Source of the DNA: JANXVY01 sp034408685 | Lineage (GTDB): Bacteria > Pseudomonadota > Alphaproteobacteria > Rhizobiales > Hyphomicrobiaceae | NCBI GenBank assembly: GCA_034408685.1 | Contig: JAWXCP010000002.1 | Location: 1 to 64,000 of the forward strand | Reading direction: 5' to 3' | Length of the DNA: 64,000 bases | In this document: in pieces, positions 43,769-52,303 of the stretch | How positions within the stretch are numbered: position 1 is the first letter of the stretch | Layout: each line of letters begins with the position of its first letter | Program-made: the position numbers and the translations under genes | The notes under the pieces: generated by a model | What the model was told of the DNA's origin: nothing | What the model saw: the letters and a program-made list of their open reading frames with translations, nothing else | Database searches by the model: none

Positions 43769-45094
43769 TCAGCGGGCCGCTTGATCGGGGCGCGCGGTGA
43801 CGCGCCAGACCGTGTTTCCGACGTCGTCAGCGACAAGCAAAGCCCCGGAAGCATCGATCGCGACACCGACGGGACGGCCGAACGCTTTCTGGTCGCTGCC
43901 TTCGCTGACGAAGCCGGTCAACACGTCCTGAGCTGGCGCCGACGGGCGACCGTCCCGGAACGGAACGAACACCACTTTGTACCCGCTGAGCTTGGTGCGG
44001 TTCCAGGAGCCATGCAGGCCGACGAACATGCCGCTGCGGAGGGCCTCTGGTAGTTTCGAGCCGGCGGCAGTTGCTGTCGCGAGGCCGAGGGGCGCCGTAT
44101 GTCCACCGAGCGAGTAATCGGGTACGATGGCAGACGCTACGAGTTCAGGGCGCGCAGGGGTGACGCGTGTGTCGACGATTTTCCCCCAGTAGCTGTACGG
44201 CCAGCCATAGAAACCGCCATCTTTTACCGAAGTCAGATAATCCGGCGGCGTGTCGTCACCAATTTCGTCGCGCTCATTGACGACGGTCCATAGTTCGCCA
44301 GTGCTCGGCTCGAACGCCATACCGTTGGCATTGCGAAGACCGGATGCAAACACCCGGGTTTTCCCACTTGCGATCGTGTGTTCGAGGATGGTGCCTCGCC
44401 CGACTTCGGCGTCCAGACCATTCTCGCCGATATTGCTGCCGGAGCCGACGGTGACGAACAACTTCGATTGATCGGGGCTGACGATCAGATTGCGTGTCCA
44501 GTGGTGCCCGACCGGCAAGTCGATCAACTTGGTGCCCTGGCTGGTGATACGCTGCTGGCCAGCCGTGTAGTCATAACGAACGACGCTGTCGGTGTTGGCG
44601 ACGTAGAAATGCGAACCGACCACAGCCATGCCGAATGGCTGCCGCAGCCCGTCTAAGAACAACGTGCGCGTCTCGACTGTGCCATCGCCGTTCGTATCGC
44701 GAAGAAGCGTTATCCGGTTGGCACTTTCTACGATACCGCCAGCGCGGCGCTGAGCAAAGTTCGACACGATGGCTTTGGGTGCCCAGGAGGCCTTCGGTTG
44801 ACTGGCCGCTTCAGCGACCAATACGTCGCCGTTGGGCAATGTCAGCAGCCAGCGTGGGTGCTTCAACTCACTGGCGAAAGCCGTCACCGAAAGTCCAGAC
44901 GCAGCCACTGGCATGCGGCCGTTTGGCCAGCCTGGCGCTGCAACCACGTAGTTCAATGTCGGGATCATCGACGTTTCTGCGGGAGGGATGTTCGGGGCGT
45001 TCGGCGGCAAGGGAGCCTGTTGGGCTAGAGCCGATGTCGACAAGATGGCGAGTATCAATGCCGATTGCGGGAACGGATAGCGTACAGATATCAT
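43769..45094 (-). CDS. PQQ-type sugar/sorbosone dehydrogenase-like protein
   Basis: This 441-aa exported protein has a signal peptide (ALILAILSTSALAQ) and a predicted six-bladed beta-propeller resembling L-sorbosone and soluble glucose dehydrogenases. Landmarks are FASELKHPRWLLTLPNGDVL, GHHWTRNLIVSPDQSKLFVT, GLRNANGMAFEPSTGELWTV and NERDEIGDDTPPDYL. PQQ is the probable cofactor by family; no PQQ synthesis genes are in the window. The substrate is unknown. Confidence 0.87.
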   Translation of the reverse strand: MISVRYPFPQSALILAILSTSALAQQAPLPPNAPNIPPAETSMIPTLNYVVAAPGWPNGRMPVAASGLSVTAFASELKHPRWLLTLPNGDVLVAEAASQPKASWAPKAIVSNFAQRRAGGIVESANRITLLRDTNGDGTVETRTLFLDGLRQPFGMAVVGSHFYVANTDSVVRYDYTAGQQRITSQGTKLIDLPVGHHWTRNLIVSPDQSKLFVTVGSGSNIGENGLDAEVGRGTILEHTIASGKTRVFASGLRNANGMAFEPSTGELWTVVNERDEIGDDTPPDYLTSVKDGGFYGWPYSYWGKIVDTRVTPARPELVASAIVPDYSLGGHTAPLGLATATAAGSKLPEALRSGMFVGLHGSWNRTKLSGYKVVFVPFRDGRPSAPAQDVLTGFVSEGSDQKAFGRPVGVAIDASGALLVADDVGNTVWRVTARPDQAAR

Positions 45095-45130
45095 CGGATA
45101 TATTTCCGTTTTAAGGGGATCAGTTTCGCT

Positions 45131-45865
45131 CTATTTTCTGAGGTAGAAGACGGTCATGGTGGCGACTTCAATGCCAAGTCTGCGTATAGAAGCGTGGGCG
45201 ACGGCACTTCCGTCTGCCTGTAACCAGAAGGTGTCGTGAAACGACATCGTAGTTGTTTCGCCCCCCTGATCAGGAACGTGGCGCACGTAGATCCAGATAA
45301 ACGAATTGTCGGTTGTTTTACCGTCGGCAGGGTCGGCTAACGATGTCTCGGAACCGTCGTATGATCCGTCGTCGTTACGCCGAATGATCCAGTTCAACTC
45401 ATCGATCTGCCCGTCATCGAAGCGATAGGTTTCTGTCAGCAACAAAATTCCCGTGACTGCATCCACGGTGCCCGTTCCGTCGAGGACAAACTGGCGGAGT
45501 AACCCGCCGAAACGGGTCAGGACGACGCCTGATCCCGAAAACGCGCCGGTGAAGAATTCATCCGGCCGGAAGACACGACCGCTGATTAGCGGCGTTTTCG
45601 GTGCGTCAGCCGGCAACAGCGAGCGGGCGGCGTTGACATGGTCGAGCGCGGTTGGTCTGCCGCCAGCCATGCCCTCGTCATCGGCGACTTGGAGCGCGAT
45701 TTCATCGGCTGCCCATTGGTCCAAGACAGCCGACTTTTCAGGGTCACTAAGGCTGTTGTCGATCAGAACGTCGATCGGGTGATCGAATACGGTCTGCGGG
45801 CTCGATTTGGCGGTCGTTGCGGCCGGGGCATCGGGCTCGTTTGACGGCTGGGATTTCCGTTCCAT
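45131..45865 (-). CDS. DUF3833-like protein fused to an N-terminal module
   Basis: This 244-aa protein has two parts. Residues about 28-83 (VLIDNSLSDPEKSAVLDQWA, DDEGMAGGRPTALDHVN) form a helical module often found as its own small protein in alphaproteobacteria. Residues about 95-244 resemble DUF3833 (EFFTGAFSGSGVVLTRFGGL, FRFDDG-like YRFDDGQIDELNW, SFHDTFWLQADGSAVAHAS, FYLRK). Stand-alone DUF3833 proteins are usually lipoproteins, but no signal is visible here. It ends the short operon with the 71-aa cysteine protein (11 bp apart). Confidence 0.75.
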   Translation of the reverse strand: MERKSQPSNEPDAPAATTAKSSPQTVFDHPIDVLIDNSLSDPEKSAVLDQWAADEIALQVADDEGMAGGRPTALDHVNAARSLLPADAPKTPLISGRVFRPDEFFTGAFSGSGVVLTRFGGLLRQFVLDGTGTVDAVTGILLLTETYRFDDGQIDELNWIIRRNDDGSYDGSETSLADPADGKTTDNSFIWIYVRHVPDQGGETTTMSFHDTFWLQADGSAVAHASIRRLGIEVATMTVFYLRK

Positions 45866-45876
45866 GGAACTCTCTT

Positions 45877-46092
45877 TTACGCTTTAGCGAACTGTCCGGC
45901 CGGGCGGCACGTTGCGCGCTGAATGTAGTGATTGGGGTGTGTTTGAGCCCACTTGGCTCCTTCGATTTGAGTTGCCATCAGGCATGCCACGACGAGGGTA
46001 TTGGGTTCGAGAGGAATGGGTGAAAGCTCGCGGCACGTGGCGCCTTCGACAATCGAGCAGACGACGAACACAAGTTCCAACATGGCGATCAT
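45877..46092 (-). CDS. small four-cysteine protein, conserved type
   Basis: This 71-aa protein (68 aa from 46083) has an N-terminal hydrophobic segment MLELVFVVCSIVEG and four cysteines: VCSIVEGATCREL, VACLMATQ and ATCRPAG. It resembles a small family of alphaproteobacterial proteins with an AKW-EGHP-like segment, here AKWAQTHPNHYIQ. The four cysteines could form two disulfides in the periplasm. It is 11 bp upstream of the DUF3833 gene, on the same strand. The role is unknown. Confidence 0.72.
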   Translation of the reverse strand: MIAMLELVFVVCSIVEGATCRELSPIPLEPNTLVVACLMATQIEGAKWAQTHPNHYIQRATCRPAGQFAKA

Positions 46093-46473
46093 CCCGCTGG
46101 GGGCGGCTCGTCCAACCAACACAGAAGTGTTGTTGATGATTGCCGCAGGTTACATCGGACGTCGGCCGATTACCCCGGATGTTCGGGGACGACTGCCGCT
46201 CGGGGACTGCTGTCTCGCAGCGACCTCGCACGTGCTAAGAGCGTAACCGCATTGTCAGCGATGGGTTCCCATGCTGCAAAATTCGATGCCGGAACTCTGT
46301 CGCGTTTGGCGCCCAGCGACTGCCATGGCACGGGGGAACGCGCCGGCTTGGTCCACAAACCAAAACGGGCACCAGTGGGTGCCCGTTGCGAATGACTGAT
46401 TTGATCGAGGTTGTTCAGACTCAGACGATGGTGCGCGGGCGGAGATCGCGCCGCCGTATACAATCTGTCGTTT
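46093..46473. other. intergenic region, terminator only
   Basis: These 381 bp lie between the small cysteine protein and psiF. Only the hairpin at 46364-46387 and a presumed promoter for the cysteine-protein operon are expected. No gene is convincing in any frame. Confidence 0.55.
46364..46387 (-). terminator. hairpin terminator for the psiF-like gene
   Basis: A perfect 10-bp stem (AACGGGCACC and GGTGCCCGTT) with a four-base loop is followed on the minus strand by TTGG and TTTG. It is 87 bp after the stop of the psiF-like gene. Confidence 0.7.
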
Positions 46474-46776
46474 TCAGTTCTTCTTTGCGGCCGGCGTGAC
46501 GGCGGGGACAGCCGCGGCCTTCTTGGCGTCCTTCATGCACTTGGCGCGGAATTTTTTACGCTCGGCACCTGTGAGCTTGGCTGCGTCGGCGTCAGCCGAG
46601 CACTTGAGCGATTCCGGCGTGCGCTCAGCTTTTGGCGTGATGGCTGGCTTCGGCGCGGCGGGCTTTGCCGCAGCGGCTGGTGCAGTCGACGGCGGGGTCG
46701 ACTGCTGAGTCTGGGCCATGGCGGCAGGTGACGCAAGGGCCAGCAAAACAGCGGCAATGACAGAAGGCTTCATCAT
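46474..46776 (-). CDS. PsiF-repeat exported protein
   Basis: This 100-aa protein has a signal peptide (VIAAVLLALASPAAMAQ), a Pro/Ala/Gln linker and a single PsiF motif LKCSADADAAKLTGAER and KKFRAKCMKDAKKA with two cysteines. PsiF repeats are phosphate-starvation-linked in E. coli, but the function is unknown. The start at 46776 has GGAG at a suitable distance. No pho box was identified. Confidence 0.85.
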   Translation of the reverse strand: MMKPSVIAAVLLALASPAAMAQTQQSTPPSTAPAAAAKPAAPKPAITPKAERTPESLKCSADADAAKLTGAERKKFRAKCMKDAKKAAAVPAVTPAAKKN

Positions 46777-46845
46777 GGTAGGTCTCCAAAAGATAGGGCA
46801 GTTGCGCCCTGACACGATTCCACGCGTCCGCTTACACAAAGCAAG

Positions 46846-47985
46846 ATGAACACACCACAACATCCCCTGTTCGGCTTCTTGGTCCACGCGAAAGACGGCG
46901 CTGCCCGCACCGGGGCCATAACCACGCCGCGCGGGGTCATACGGACGCCAGCATTCATGCCCGTTGGTACGGTCGGAACGGTCAAGGCGCTCTACCCCGA
47001 GCAGGTGCGTCAGGCCGGCGCCGACATCATTCTCGGCAACACCTACCATCTGATGTTGCGCCCCGGGGCCGAGCGGCTCGCCCGGCTCGGGGGGCTCCAC
47101 TCGTTCATGCGCTGGGACGGACCGATCCTGACCGATAGTGGCGGCTTCCAGGTGATGAGCCTGTCCGGTTTGCGAAAGCTGACCGAGGACGGTGTGGCAT
47201 TCCAGTCGCATTTCGACGGCTCGAAGCACATGCTGACGCCCGAACGCTCGATCGAAATCCAGTGCCTGATCGGTGCCGACATCCAGATGCAGCTCGACGA
47301 GTGCATCGAACTCCCATCAGAGCGGGCAGAGATCGAGCGGGCGATGCAACTCTCCGTGCGCTGGGCCGAGCGATCGAAGCGCGCGTTCGAGCAGTACGGC
47401 AAGCCGGGGCAAGCGCTGTTCGCGATCGTTCAGGGCGGTACCGACCTCGCATTGCGGCAGGCCTCCGCCGAGGCGCTCGTGGCGTTGGACTTTCCTGGCT
47501 ACGCCGTCGGTGGGCTTGCGGTCGGTGAAGGTCACGAGGCGATGGTCGCAACGATTGCCGGGACGGTGCCCCATCTTCCGTCGCATAAGCCGCGCTATCT
47601 GATGGGCGTAGGCACCCCGCTCGACCTGATCGAGGCGGTGGCGCGCGGGATCGACATGTTCGATTGCGTGATGCCGACCCGCAACGGGCGGCACGGCACG
47701 GCGTTCACATGGGGCGGGCGGCTCAACCTGCGCAATGCGCAGTTCGCCGAAGATCTATCGCCGATCGACGAGCGGTCGACGTGTCCAGCCGCGCTGAAGT
47801 ATTCGCGCGCCTACGCGCACCATCTCATTCGCAGCGAAGAACTGCTGGGGTCGATGATCCTGACGTGGATTAATACGACCTTCTACCAAGAGCTGATGGC
47901 GGCGATGCGGGCTGCGATCGCCGATGGCCGCTTTGACAGCTGGCGTGCCGAGACCAAGGCACAGCTTGGGTATCTCGCAACGTGA
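46846..47985 (+). CDS. tgt: queuine tRNA-ribosyltransferase
   Basis: This 379-aa enzyme exchanges guanine for preQ1 at position 34 of tRNAs with a GUN anticodon. The active-site DSGGFQ and FDCVMPTRNGRHG motifs are present. The zinc site is unusual: where most homologs have C-x-C-xx-C before SRAY-HHL, this protein has SPIDERSTCPAALKYSRAY, so only one of the three cysteines is retained. This may be common in the lineage; I cannot check. The gene ends 3 bp before a convergent gene. Confidence 0.95.
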   Translation: MNTPQHPLFGFLVHAKDGAARTGAITTPRGVIRTPAFMPVGTVGTVKALYPEQVRQAGADIILGNTYHLMLRPGAERLARLGGLHSFMRWDGPILTDSGGFQVMSLSGLRKLTEDGVAFQSHFDGSKHMLTPERSIEIQCLIGADIQMQLDECIELPSERAEIERAMQLSVRWAERSKRAFEQYGKPGQALFAIVQGGTDLALRQASAEALVALDFPGYAVGGLAVGEGHEAMVATIAGTVPHLPSHKPRYLMGVGTPLDLIEAVARGIDMFDCVMPTRNGRHGTAFTWGGRLNLRNAQFAEDLSPIDERSTCPAALKYSRAYAHHLIRSEELLGSMILTWINTTFYQELMAAMRAAIADGRFDSWRAETKAQLGYLAT

Positions 47986-47988
47986 GAC

Positions 47989-48558
47989 TTATCTTGAGCC
48001 TTGGAACGCCAAACGGCGATCTTCGCGGCGCGTGCCGGGCGGCTTAGGCTCGGCGCAGGTCAGATACAGTTGCGCAATGGTCGACGCGACCAGCAGAACC
48101 ATCAACAAATCAACCGCGTCCATCGGACGGGCCCTGACAGCCATCATCGCGACGATCAGCGACGCCAGCGCCAGCCCACCGAGCCGCATCGAACGCTGTC
48201 CTTCCTGGGCGCCAATAGCGCGCACGGCGTATTCGCGCGCCATGCTTTGGCTCCAGCCACGTTCAGCATCCCGCTGATAGCGCTTGATCATCGGGATCAG
48301 CGCACTCACTGTAATCGTGCCGAAGATCAACATGATCCCAGCGACCAAAGGCGAGCGCATCACCAGCATGGCGCCTATGGCGGCGAGGGTGCAGGCGATG
48401 GTCGCGGAGGCCGAGTGAGACAACAATCCTGGCATTGTATGCTCGTGTTCCTCCTGCAACCAGGAGGCCACCCGGTTCGTCTGAGTTACGAGGAACGCGT
48501 CGAGGTGAGATAGCATTGGAGCGCCTGTCACTGAGCCCAGCAAGATATCTTTAACCAT
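47989..48558 (-). CDS. hypothetical integral membrane protein
   Basis: This protein of about 189 residues has three to four predicted membrane helices: SASATIACTLAAIGAMLVMR, LVAGIMLIFGTITVSALIPM, LGGLALASLIVAMMAV and DLLMVLLVASTIAQLYL. A cytoplasmic loop with RYQRDAERGWSQSMAREYAV lies between. Starts at 48558 and 48564 are close alternatives. No family was recognised, but the hydrophobic pattern and codon bias support coding. Confidence 0.68.
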   Translation of the reverse strand: MVKDILLGSVTGAPMLSHLDAFLVTQTNRVASWLQEEHEHTMPGLLSHSASATIACTLAAIGAMLVMRSPLVAGIMLIFGTITVSALIPMIKRYQRDAERGWSQSMAREYAVRAIGAQEGQRSMRLGGLALASLIVAMMAVRARPMDAVDLLMVLLVASTIAQLYLTCAEPKPPGTRREDRRLAFQGSR

Positions 48559-48628
48559 AGGCATGGGGGTGCGGCGAGGCAATGGCAGCGGCCGCAAACC
48601 GACTGCTAACTTGGTGTCAGGGTTAATC

Positions 48629-49714
48629 TCAGCCGACCTGCAACTCGGCCCGCTTGATGCGTTCGCGGTGAACGAGATAGACGCCTGACGCGATCACGAT
48701 CGTCGCCCCGGTCATCGTCCACGCGTCTGGCATATCGCCGAACACCAGCCAGCCCGCGCCGACCATCGTCAGCAATTGCGCGTAGATGAACGGCGAGACG
48801 GTGGATGCCGGTGCTAGTGTGTAGGCGTAGATGAACAGCCAATGGCCAATCCCGCCAAACACGCCAAGGCTCGCAAGCATGGCCCAAACCGTCAGGCTGC
48901 CAGGGTCGCTCCAATTGGCAAGCGCGAATGGTGCGCCGACGACCGTTCCAACGACCATCGACAAGAACAGCGTGACGATCGGCGGATCGATCGGTGCCAA
49001 ATGTCGTGTGAGCAGCATGAAGAAGGCGTAGGCGAGCATGCCGGCGAACGAGATGAGCACGGCCCAAGAGGGTCCATCGCCAGTTGGGTGCATGGCGATG
49101 ACGACACCCGCAAATCCGACAATGATAGCAATCGCCCGCCGCCAACCGACCCATTCGCCAAGCAGCGGGCCGGCGAGGGCTGCGACCACGAGCGGCGCCA
49201 TAAACACGATGGTTACCGTCTGGTCTAGGCGCAGAGTTTGGAGCGCAATGAAATTGCACGCTGTCGTCGATACCATCAGGACGGATCGCAGGGATTGCAG
49301 GCCAAGCCGCCGCGTGGCGACAAGGTCTGTCAGGCGCGATGGCCCAAACACGATCGCGTAGATCACGAGAATGTAGACGGTCTGTCCGACAAAGCGCAGC
49401 CACACGACTTCGGCGACGGGTACGCCGTAACGTGTCGCCAATAGCTTGGCCATGGTGTCGAGGGCGGTGAACAGGGTCACTCCGAGCACGATAAGGCCGA
49501 TTGCGAAAAGCGTTCGGTGGGCCGTGACAGGCGCCTGATCCCGACCTTTGCCGACCGGGCCCGTGTTTGCGGATACCGTGTCGTCGGCTCCCGTGCCGGC
49601 GGACCCCGTGCCGGCGGACCCCGTGTCGGCGGACCCCGTGCCGGCGGACCCTGTGTCTACGAAGCCGTCGGCCTCAGGGGCGGGCGGTGTCGGATCCGAA
49701 CGCCGCTGTTGCAT
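48629..49714 (-). CDS. DMT/EamA family transporter with an N-terminal repeat
   Basis: This 361-aa protein has ten predicted helices in two EamA halves (LFAIGLIVLGVTLFTALDTM near the start; SVLMVSTTACNFIALQTLRL; PLVVAALAGPLLGEWVGWRR; APASTVSPFIYAQLLTMVGAG). The N-terminus carries a cytoplasmic, Gly/Thr/Ser/Asp-rich stretch built on four TGSAG-like repeats, encoded by a 15-bp tandem array (49591-49650). The transported metabolite is unknown. Confidence 0.88.
   Translation of the reverse strand: MQQRRSDPTPPAPEADGFVDTGSAGTGSADTGSAGTGSAGTGADDTVSANTGPVGKGRDQAPVTAHRTLFAIGLIVLGVTLFTALDTMAKLLATRYGVPVAEVVWLRFVGQTVYILVIYAIVFGPSRLTDLVATRRLGLQSLRSVLMVSTTACNFIALQTLRLDQTVTIVFMAPLVVAALAGPLLGEWVGWRRAIAIIVGFAGVVIAMHPTGDGPSWAVLISFAGMLAYAFFMLLTRHLAPIDPPIVTLFLSMVVGTVVGAPFALANWSDPGSLTVWAMLASLGVFGGIGHWLFIYAYTLAPASTVSPFIYAQLLTMVGAGWLVFGDMPDAWTMTGATIVIASGVYLVHRERIKRAELQVG
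49591..49650. repeat. 15-bp in-frame tandem repeat (four units)
   Basis: The unit CCGTGCCGGCGGACC occurs four times head to tail (the third differs by one base). It encodes the TGSAG-like repeats of the DMT transporter and keeps frame. Confidence 0.85.
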
Positions 49715-50037
49715 TCGATAATGCTCCGTTTGCCATGATGCCTGACATAGCCAAGATCGTTGCGCCAGCACCGCCTCAGACGGGCGATGCTTAGAAGCGA
49801 ACAGCGCTTACCACAGTCGCATGTCAGATATCACATCAGCTCGACCGCAGGCCGGCCAATCCTGCAGGGCTGATGCTGACGCACGCCGATTGCGGCCACC
49901 CGCCGCAATGCGAAGAGCGCCAGACGCGCGACAAGAACTGGACTTCCACGCCGCTCACGCGTAGACCGACGCGCCTGAGGTAGGCCGACCGTTATCGTTT
50001 CAGCAATCTGCTTGGGATGGCATCGGCGGCGTGAATC
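49715..50037. other. intergenic region, no gene seen
   Basis: These 323 bp lie between the DMT transporter start and the tRNA. They contain no repeat, hairpin or convincing coding frame. Confidence 0.55.
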
Positions 50038-50112
50038 GGGTCCGTAGCTCAGCGGTAGAGCGGCTGACTTTTAATCAGTAGGTCGACGGTTCGATCCCGT
50101 CCGGACTCACCA
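50038..50112 (+). tRNA. tRNA-Lys (anticodon TTT)
   Basis: A complete cloverleaf is visible: acceptor GGGTCCG pairing with CGGACTC (one G-U), D arm GCTC/GAGC, anticodon stem GCTGA pairing TCAGT (one G-U), loop CTTTTAA with anticodon TTT at 50070-50072, T arm GACGG/CCGTC with TTCGATC loop, and encoded CCA at 50110-50112. Confidence 0.97.
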
Positions 50113-50411
50113 ACACACAATGCCTTTGGCGCTCACTGGTTCTCCACAAAGCGGTAATGCGAGCCATGATCGCAGCGTGCCGCAGCTGCGCACGCAATGG
50201 TCCATTTCGCGGCTCTGACGCTCATCAGGGATCGGCGCAAGGAGCCGATCTTTTTAAGAGGGCAGTTATCGTCGTCTTAGAATATTGTCGGAATTGGTCC
50301 ACAAGTGTACGGCTATACTTGCGCGCCGCAGGTCTTAGTCCTAATGTCGGCGGCGGATGTCAACATTTTGCAGCGCGTCGCGTTGCTTTTCCAAGAGTAG
50401 AGGTATCGAAC

Positions 50412-51026
50412 ATGCGTCTGACGAAGACGACGGGACACGCCATTCGGATCCTCATCGACTGCGCAGGCGCAGACGACGAACGGGTCAAGGTCGCATCGAT
50501 CGCCAACCGGCTCGGCATCAGCCAGCTCAACGCTTTCAAGATCGTCCACATTTTGGCCAAGGCAGGCTTCATCGACGCCATGCGCGGCCGCAACGGCGGC
50601 GTGATGCTGGCGACGGCACCCGAAGCGATTCGGATCGGCGCTATTGTTCGCGCCATTGAATCGACCGAGATGATCGTCGCTGGCGCTACGGGCGCAAAAA
50701 AACGCGACAAGGCTCCCATCAACACGATCTTCGAAGATGCCCTCGATGCGTTCATTGGCGTTCTCGACAGTCACACGCTGGCTGACATCGCGCCGGCCGT
50801 GAAGCGCGCCAAAACGAAACCGGCCAAGGAAAGCAAGGCGTTGAAATCGGCGAAGCCTGTCAAACCGGCCAAGCCCGTCAAGCCATCGGTCGTGCTCGCG
50901 AAGTCTTTGTCGAAGCATGGCGCCGCTAAGAACCAGGCGTCGATCGGCAAGGCCAGCATGGCCAAGGCAGTCGCCAAGAAGGCAATGGCGAAGGGTAGCT
51001 CGCGGCGCAACGGCCTTCGCGCCTGA
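50412..51026 (+). CDS. Rrf2-type regulator with histone H1-like basic tail
   Basis: This 204-aa protein has an N-terminal winged helix of the Rrf2 type (MRLTKTTGHAIRILIDCAGA, VASIANRLGISQLNAFKIVH and LAKAGFIDAMRGRNGGVML). In Rrf2 proteins three cysteines near residues 90-105 ligate an iron-sulfur cluster; here that region (STEMIVAGATGAKK) has none. From about residue 135 the sequence is dominated by Lys, Ala and Pro (AKPVKPAKPVKP, AKAVAKKAMAKG), like histone H1 tails or other DNA-bending basic tails. The start at 50412 is family-typical; the frame is open to 50157 without similarity. It could be a cluster-free regulator that binds DNA more broadly. Confidence 0.8.
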   Translation: MRLTKTTGHAIRILIDCAGADDERVKVASIANRLGISQLNAFKIVHILAKAGFIDAMRGRNGGVMLATAPEAIRIGAIVRAIESTEMIVAGATGAKKRDKAPINTIFEDALDAFIGVLDSHTLADIAPAVKRAKTKPAKESKALKSAKPVKPAKPVKPSVVLAKSLSKHGAAKNQASIGKASMAKAVAKKAMAKGSSRRNGLRA

Positions 51027-51232
51027 GTAGCGTTTCGCGTGACGTCAAGCTTGGCCCTCGTTCCGGTTGCGGGCGAGGGACCACTGCGCGCCTGATCTTG
51101 ATTTCGACGATCTGCTGCCGCATCACGTGCCCCTGGACGGTCAGTGATGGTCGCGCCCTCGCGGCAACGCCTCGGGCTGGCGCAAATGTGTCTGGCATGC
51201 TGGGGTCGGATAAACAGGGTTGGGCGCGCGCA

Positions 51233-51979
51233 ATGGGCAGCATCAAAACCGGTTTCATCGCCGGGTTAACACGGACAGATGGTCCGCGACGCGACACACT
51301 GCGCCGCGAAATCGCGCGGGATCGTGCCCGACTTCAGGCGCCGGAGTTGAGACCAAAGCTCGTACTCGCCAGCGCCAGTCCACGGCGTGTTGCGCTCCTT
51401 GCCCAAATCGGTTTCGAACCGGACGCATACCGACCGGCCTCGATCGACGAAACGCCCGGCAAAGGTGAGATGCCGCGAGCTCTCGTCACCCGTTTGTCGA
51501 AAGCCAAGGCGGAGGCGGCGCGCGACCAGATCGCCAACGACCGCGATATCGCCGACGCCCACATTCTGGCCGCCGACACCGTCGTCGCCGTCGGCCGCCG
51601 CATTCTCGGCAAGCCCGAACAGATCGAGCAGGCCACCGAATGCCTCCAATATCTGTCCGGCCGCTCGCACCGCGTTTTGACCGGCGTTTGCCTGATGTTG
51701 CCTGACGACCGGATGCGGTTGCGCATCGTCGATACGCGCGTCCGGTTCAAACACTTGTCGAAGACCGAGATCGAGGCCTACATCGCATCGCGAGAATGGC
51801 GCGGCAAAGCGGGCGGCTACGCCATCCAGGGGCTTGCCGGTTCGTTTATCCAGAAAATCGTCGGGTCCTATACCAATGTCGTCGGATTGCCACTTACCGA
51901 GGTCACAGGGATGCTGCTCGCTGAGAGCTTTCCTGTCCATTTCAACTGGCTCAACGCCGGACAACTCGACCCGACGTAG
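51233..51979 (+). CDS. maf: Maf family nucleotide pyrophosphatase
   Basis: Maf proteins hydrolyse non-canonical nucleotides such as dTTP/UTP analogues. The conserved core starts KLVLASASPRRVALL, followed by IDETPGKGE, ILAADTVVAVGRRILGKP and GGYAIQGLAGSFIQKIVGSY. The start is uncertain: ATG 51233 gives an extension of about 40 residues before the core, ATG 51197 and GTG 51188 lie further upstream, and TTG 51345 would begin near the core. It is followed by yacG after about 40 bp, a usual order. Confidence 0.88.
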   Translation: MGSIKTGFIAGLTRTDGPRRDTLRREIARDRARLQAPELRPKLVLASASPRRVALLAQIGFEPDAYRPASIDETPGKGEMPRALVTRLSKAKAEAARDQIANDRDIADAHILAADTVVAVGRRILGKPEQIEQATECLQYLSGRSHRVLTGVCLMLPDDRMRLRIVDTRVRFKHLSKTEIEAYIASREWRGKAGGYAIQGLAGSFIQKIVGSYTNVVGLPLTEVTGMLLAESFPVHFNWLNAGQLDPT

Positions 51980-52021
51980 TGCCGTCGACGTTTCAGCTAT
52001 TTTGACGTGTGGCGAGGTCGA

Positions 52022-52261
52022 ATGAGCCAAACGCTAAAACCTGACGATGGTGCGCAGAGCAGCGTTGGACGCTGCCCGATCTGCCGTAAGGCGACGGCGG
52101 TTGCATCACGGCCGTTCTGTTCGCCGCGATGCCGCGAAATCGATCTTGGCCGTTGGTTGTCGGGCTCGTACGTCATTGCTGGCGGCGGCACGGACGAGGA
52201 CGGCGAAGAAGGCCGCGTTGACGACGGGCCAGACAAAGACGGGCCAGACAGAGACGCCTGA
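52022..52261 (+). CDS. yacG: DNA gyrase inhibitor YacG family zinc protein
   Basis: This protein of 79 residues has the zinc motif CPICRKATAVASRPFCSPRC followed by REIDLGRWLSGSYVI, diagnostic of YacG, which binds GyrB in E. coli. The acidic C-terminal tail contains a duplicated 15-bp unit (52223-52237 and 52238-52252) encoding DGPDK and DGPDR. A GTG start at 52007 is also possible. It follows maf and is probably co-transcribed. Confidence 0.88.
   Translation: MSQTLKPDDGAQSSVGRCPICRKATAVASRPFCSPRCREIDLGRWLSGSYVIAGGGTDEDGEEGRVDDGPDKDGPDRDA
52223..52252. repeat. 2 x 15-bp tandem repeat in yacG
   Basis: GACGGGCCAGACAAA is followed directly by GACGGGCCAGACAGA (14 of 15 bases the same), encoding an acidic tail. 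The unit preserves the reading frame. Confidence 0.7.
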
Positions 52262-52303
52262 CGCGCGCGACTTCGGCTACGGGTTGGGTCGGCGCTGTTC
52301 GCG

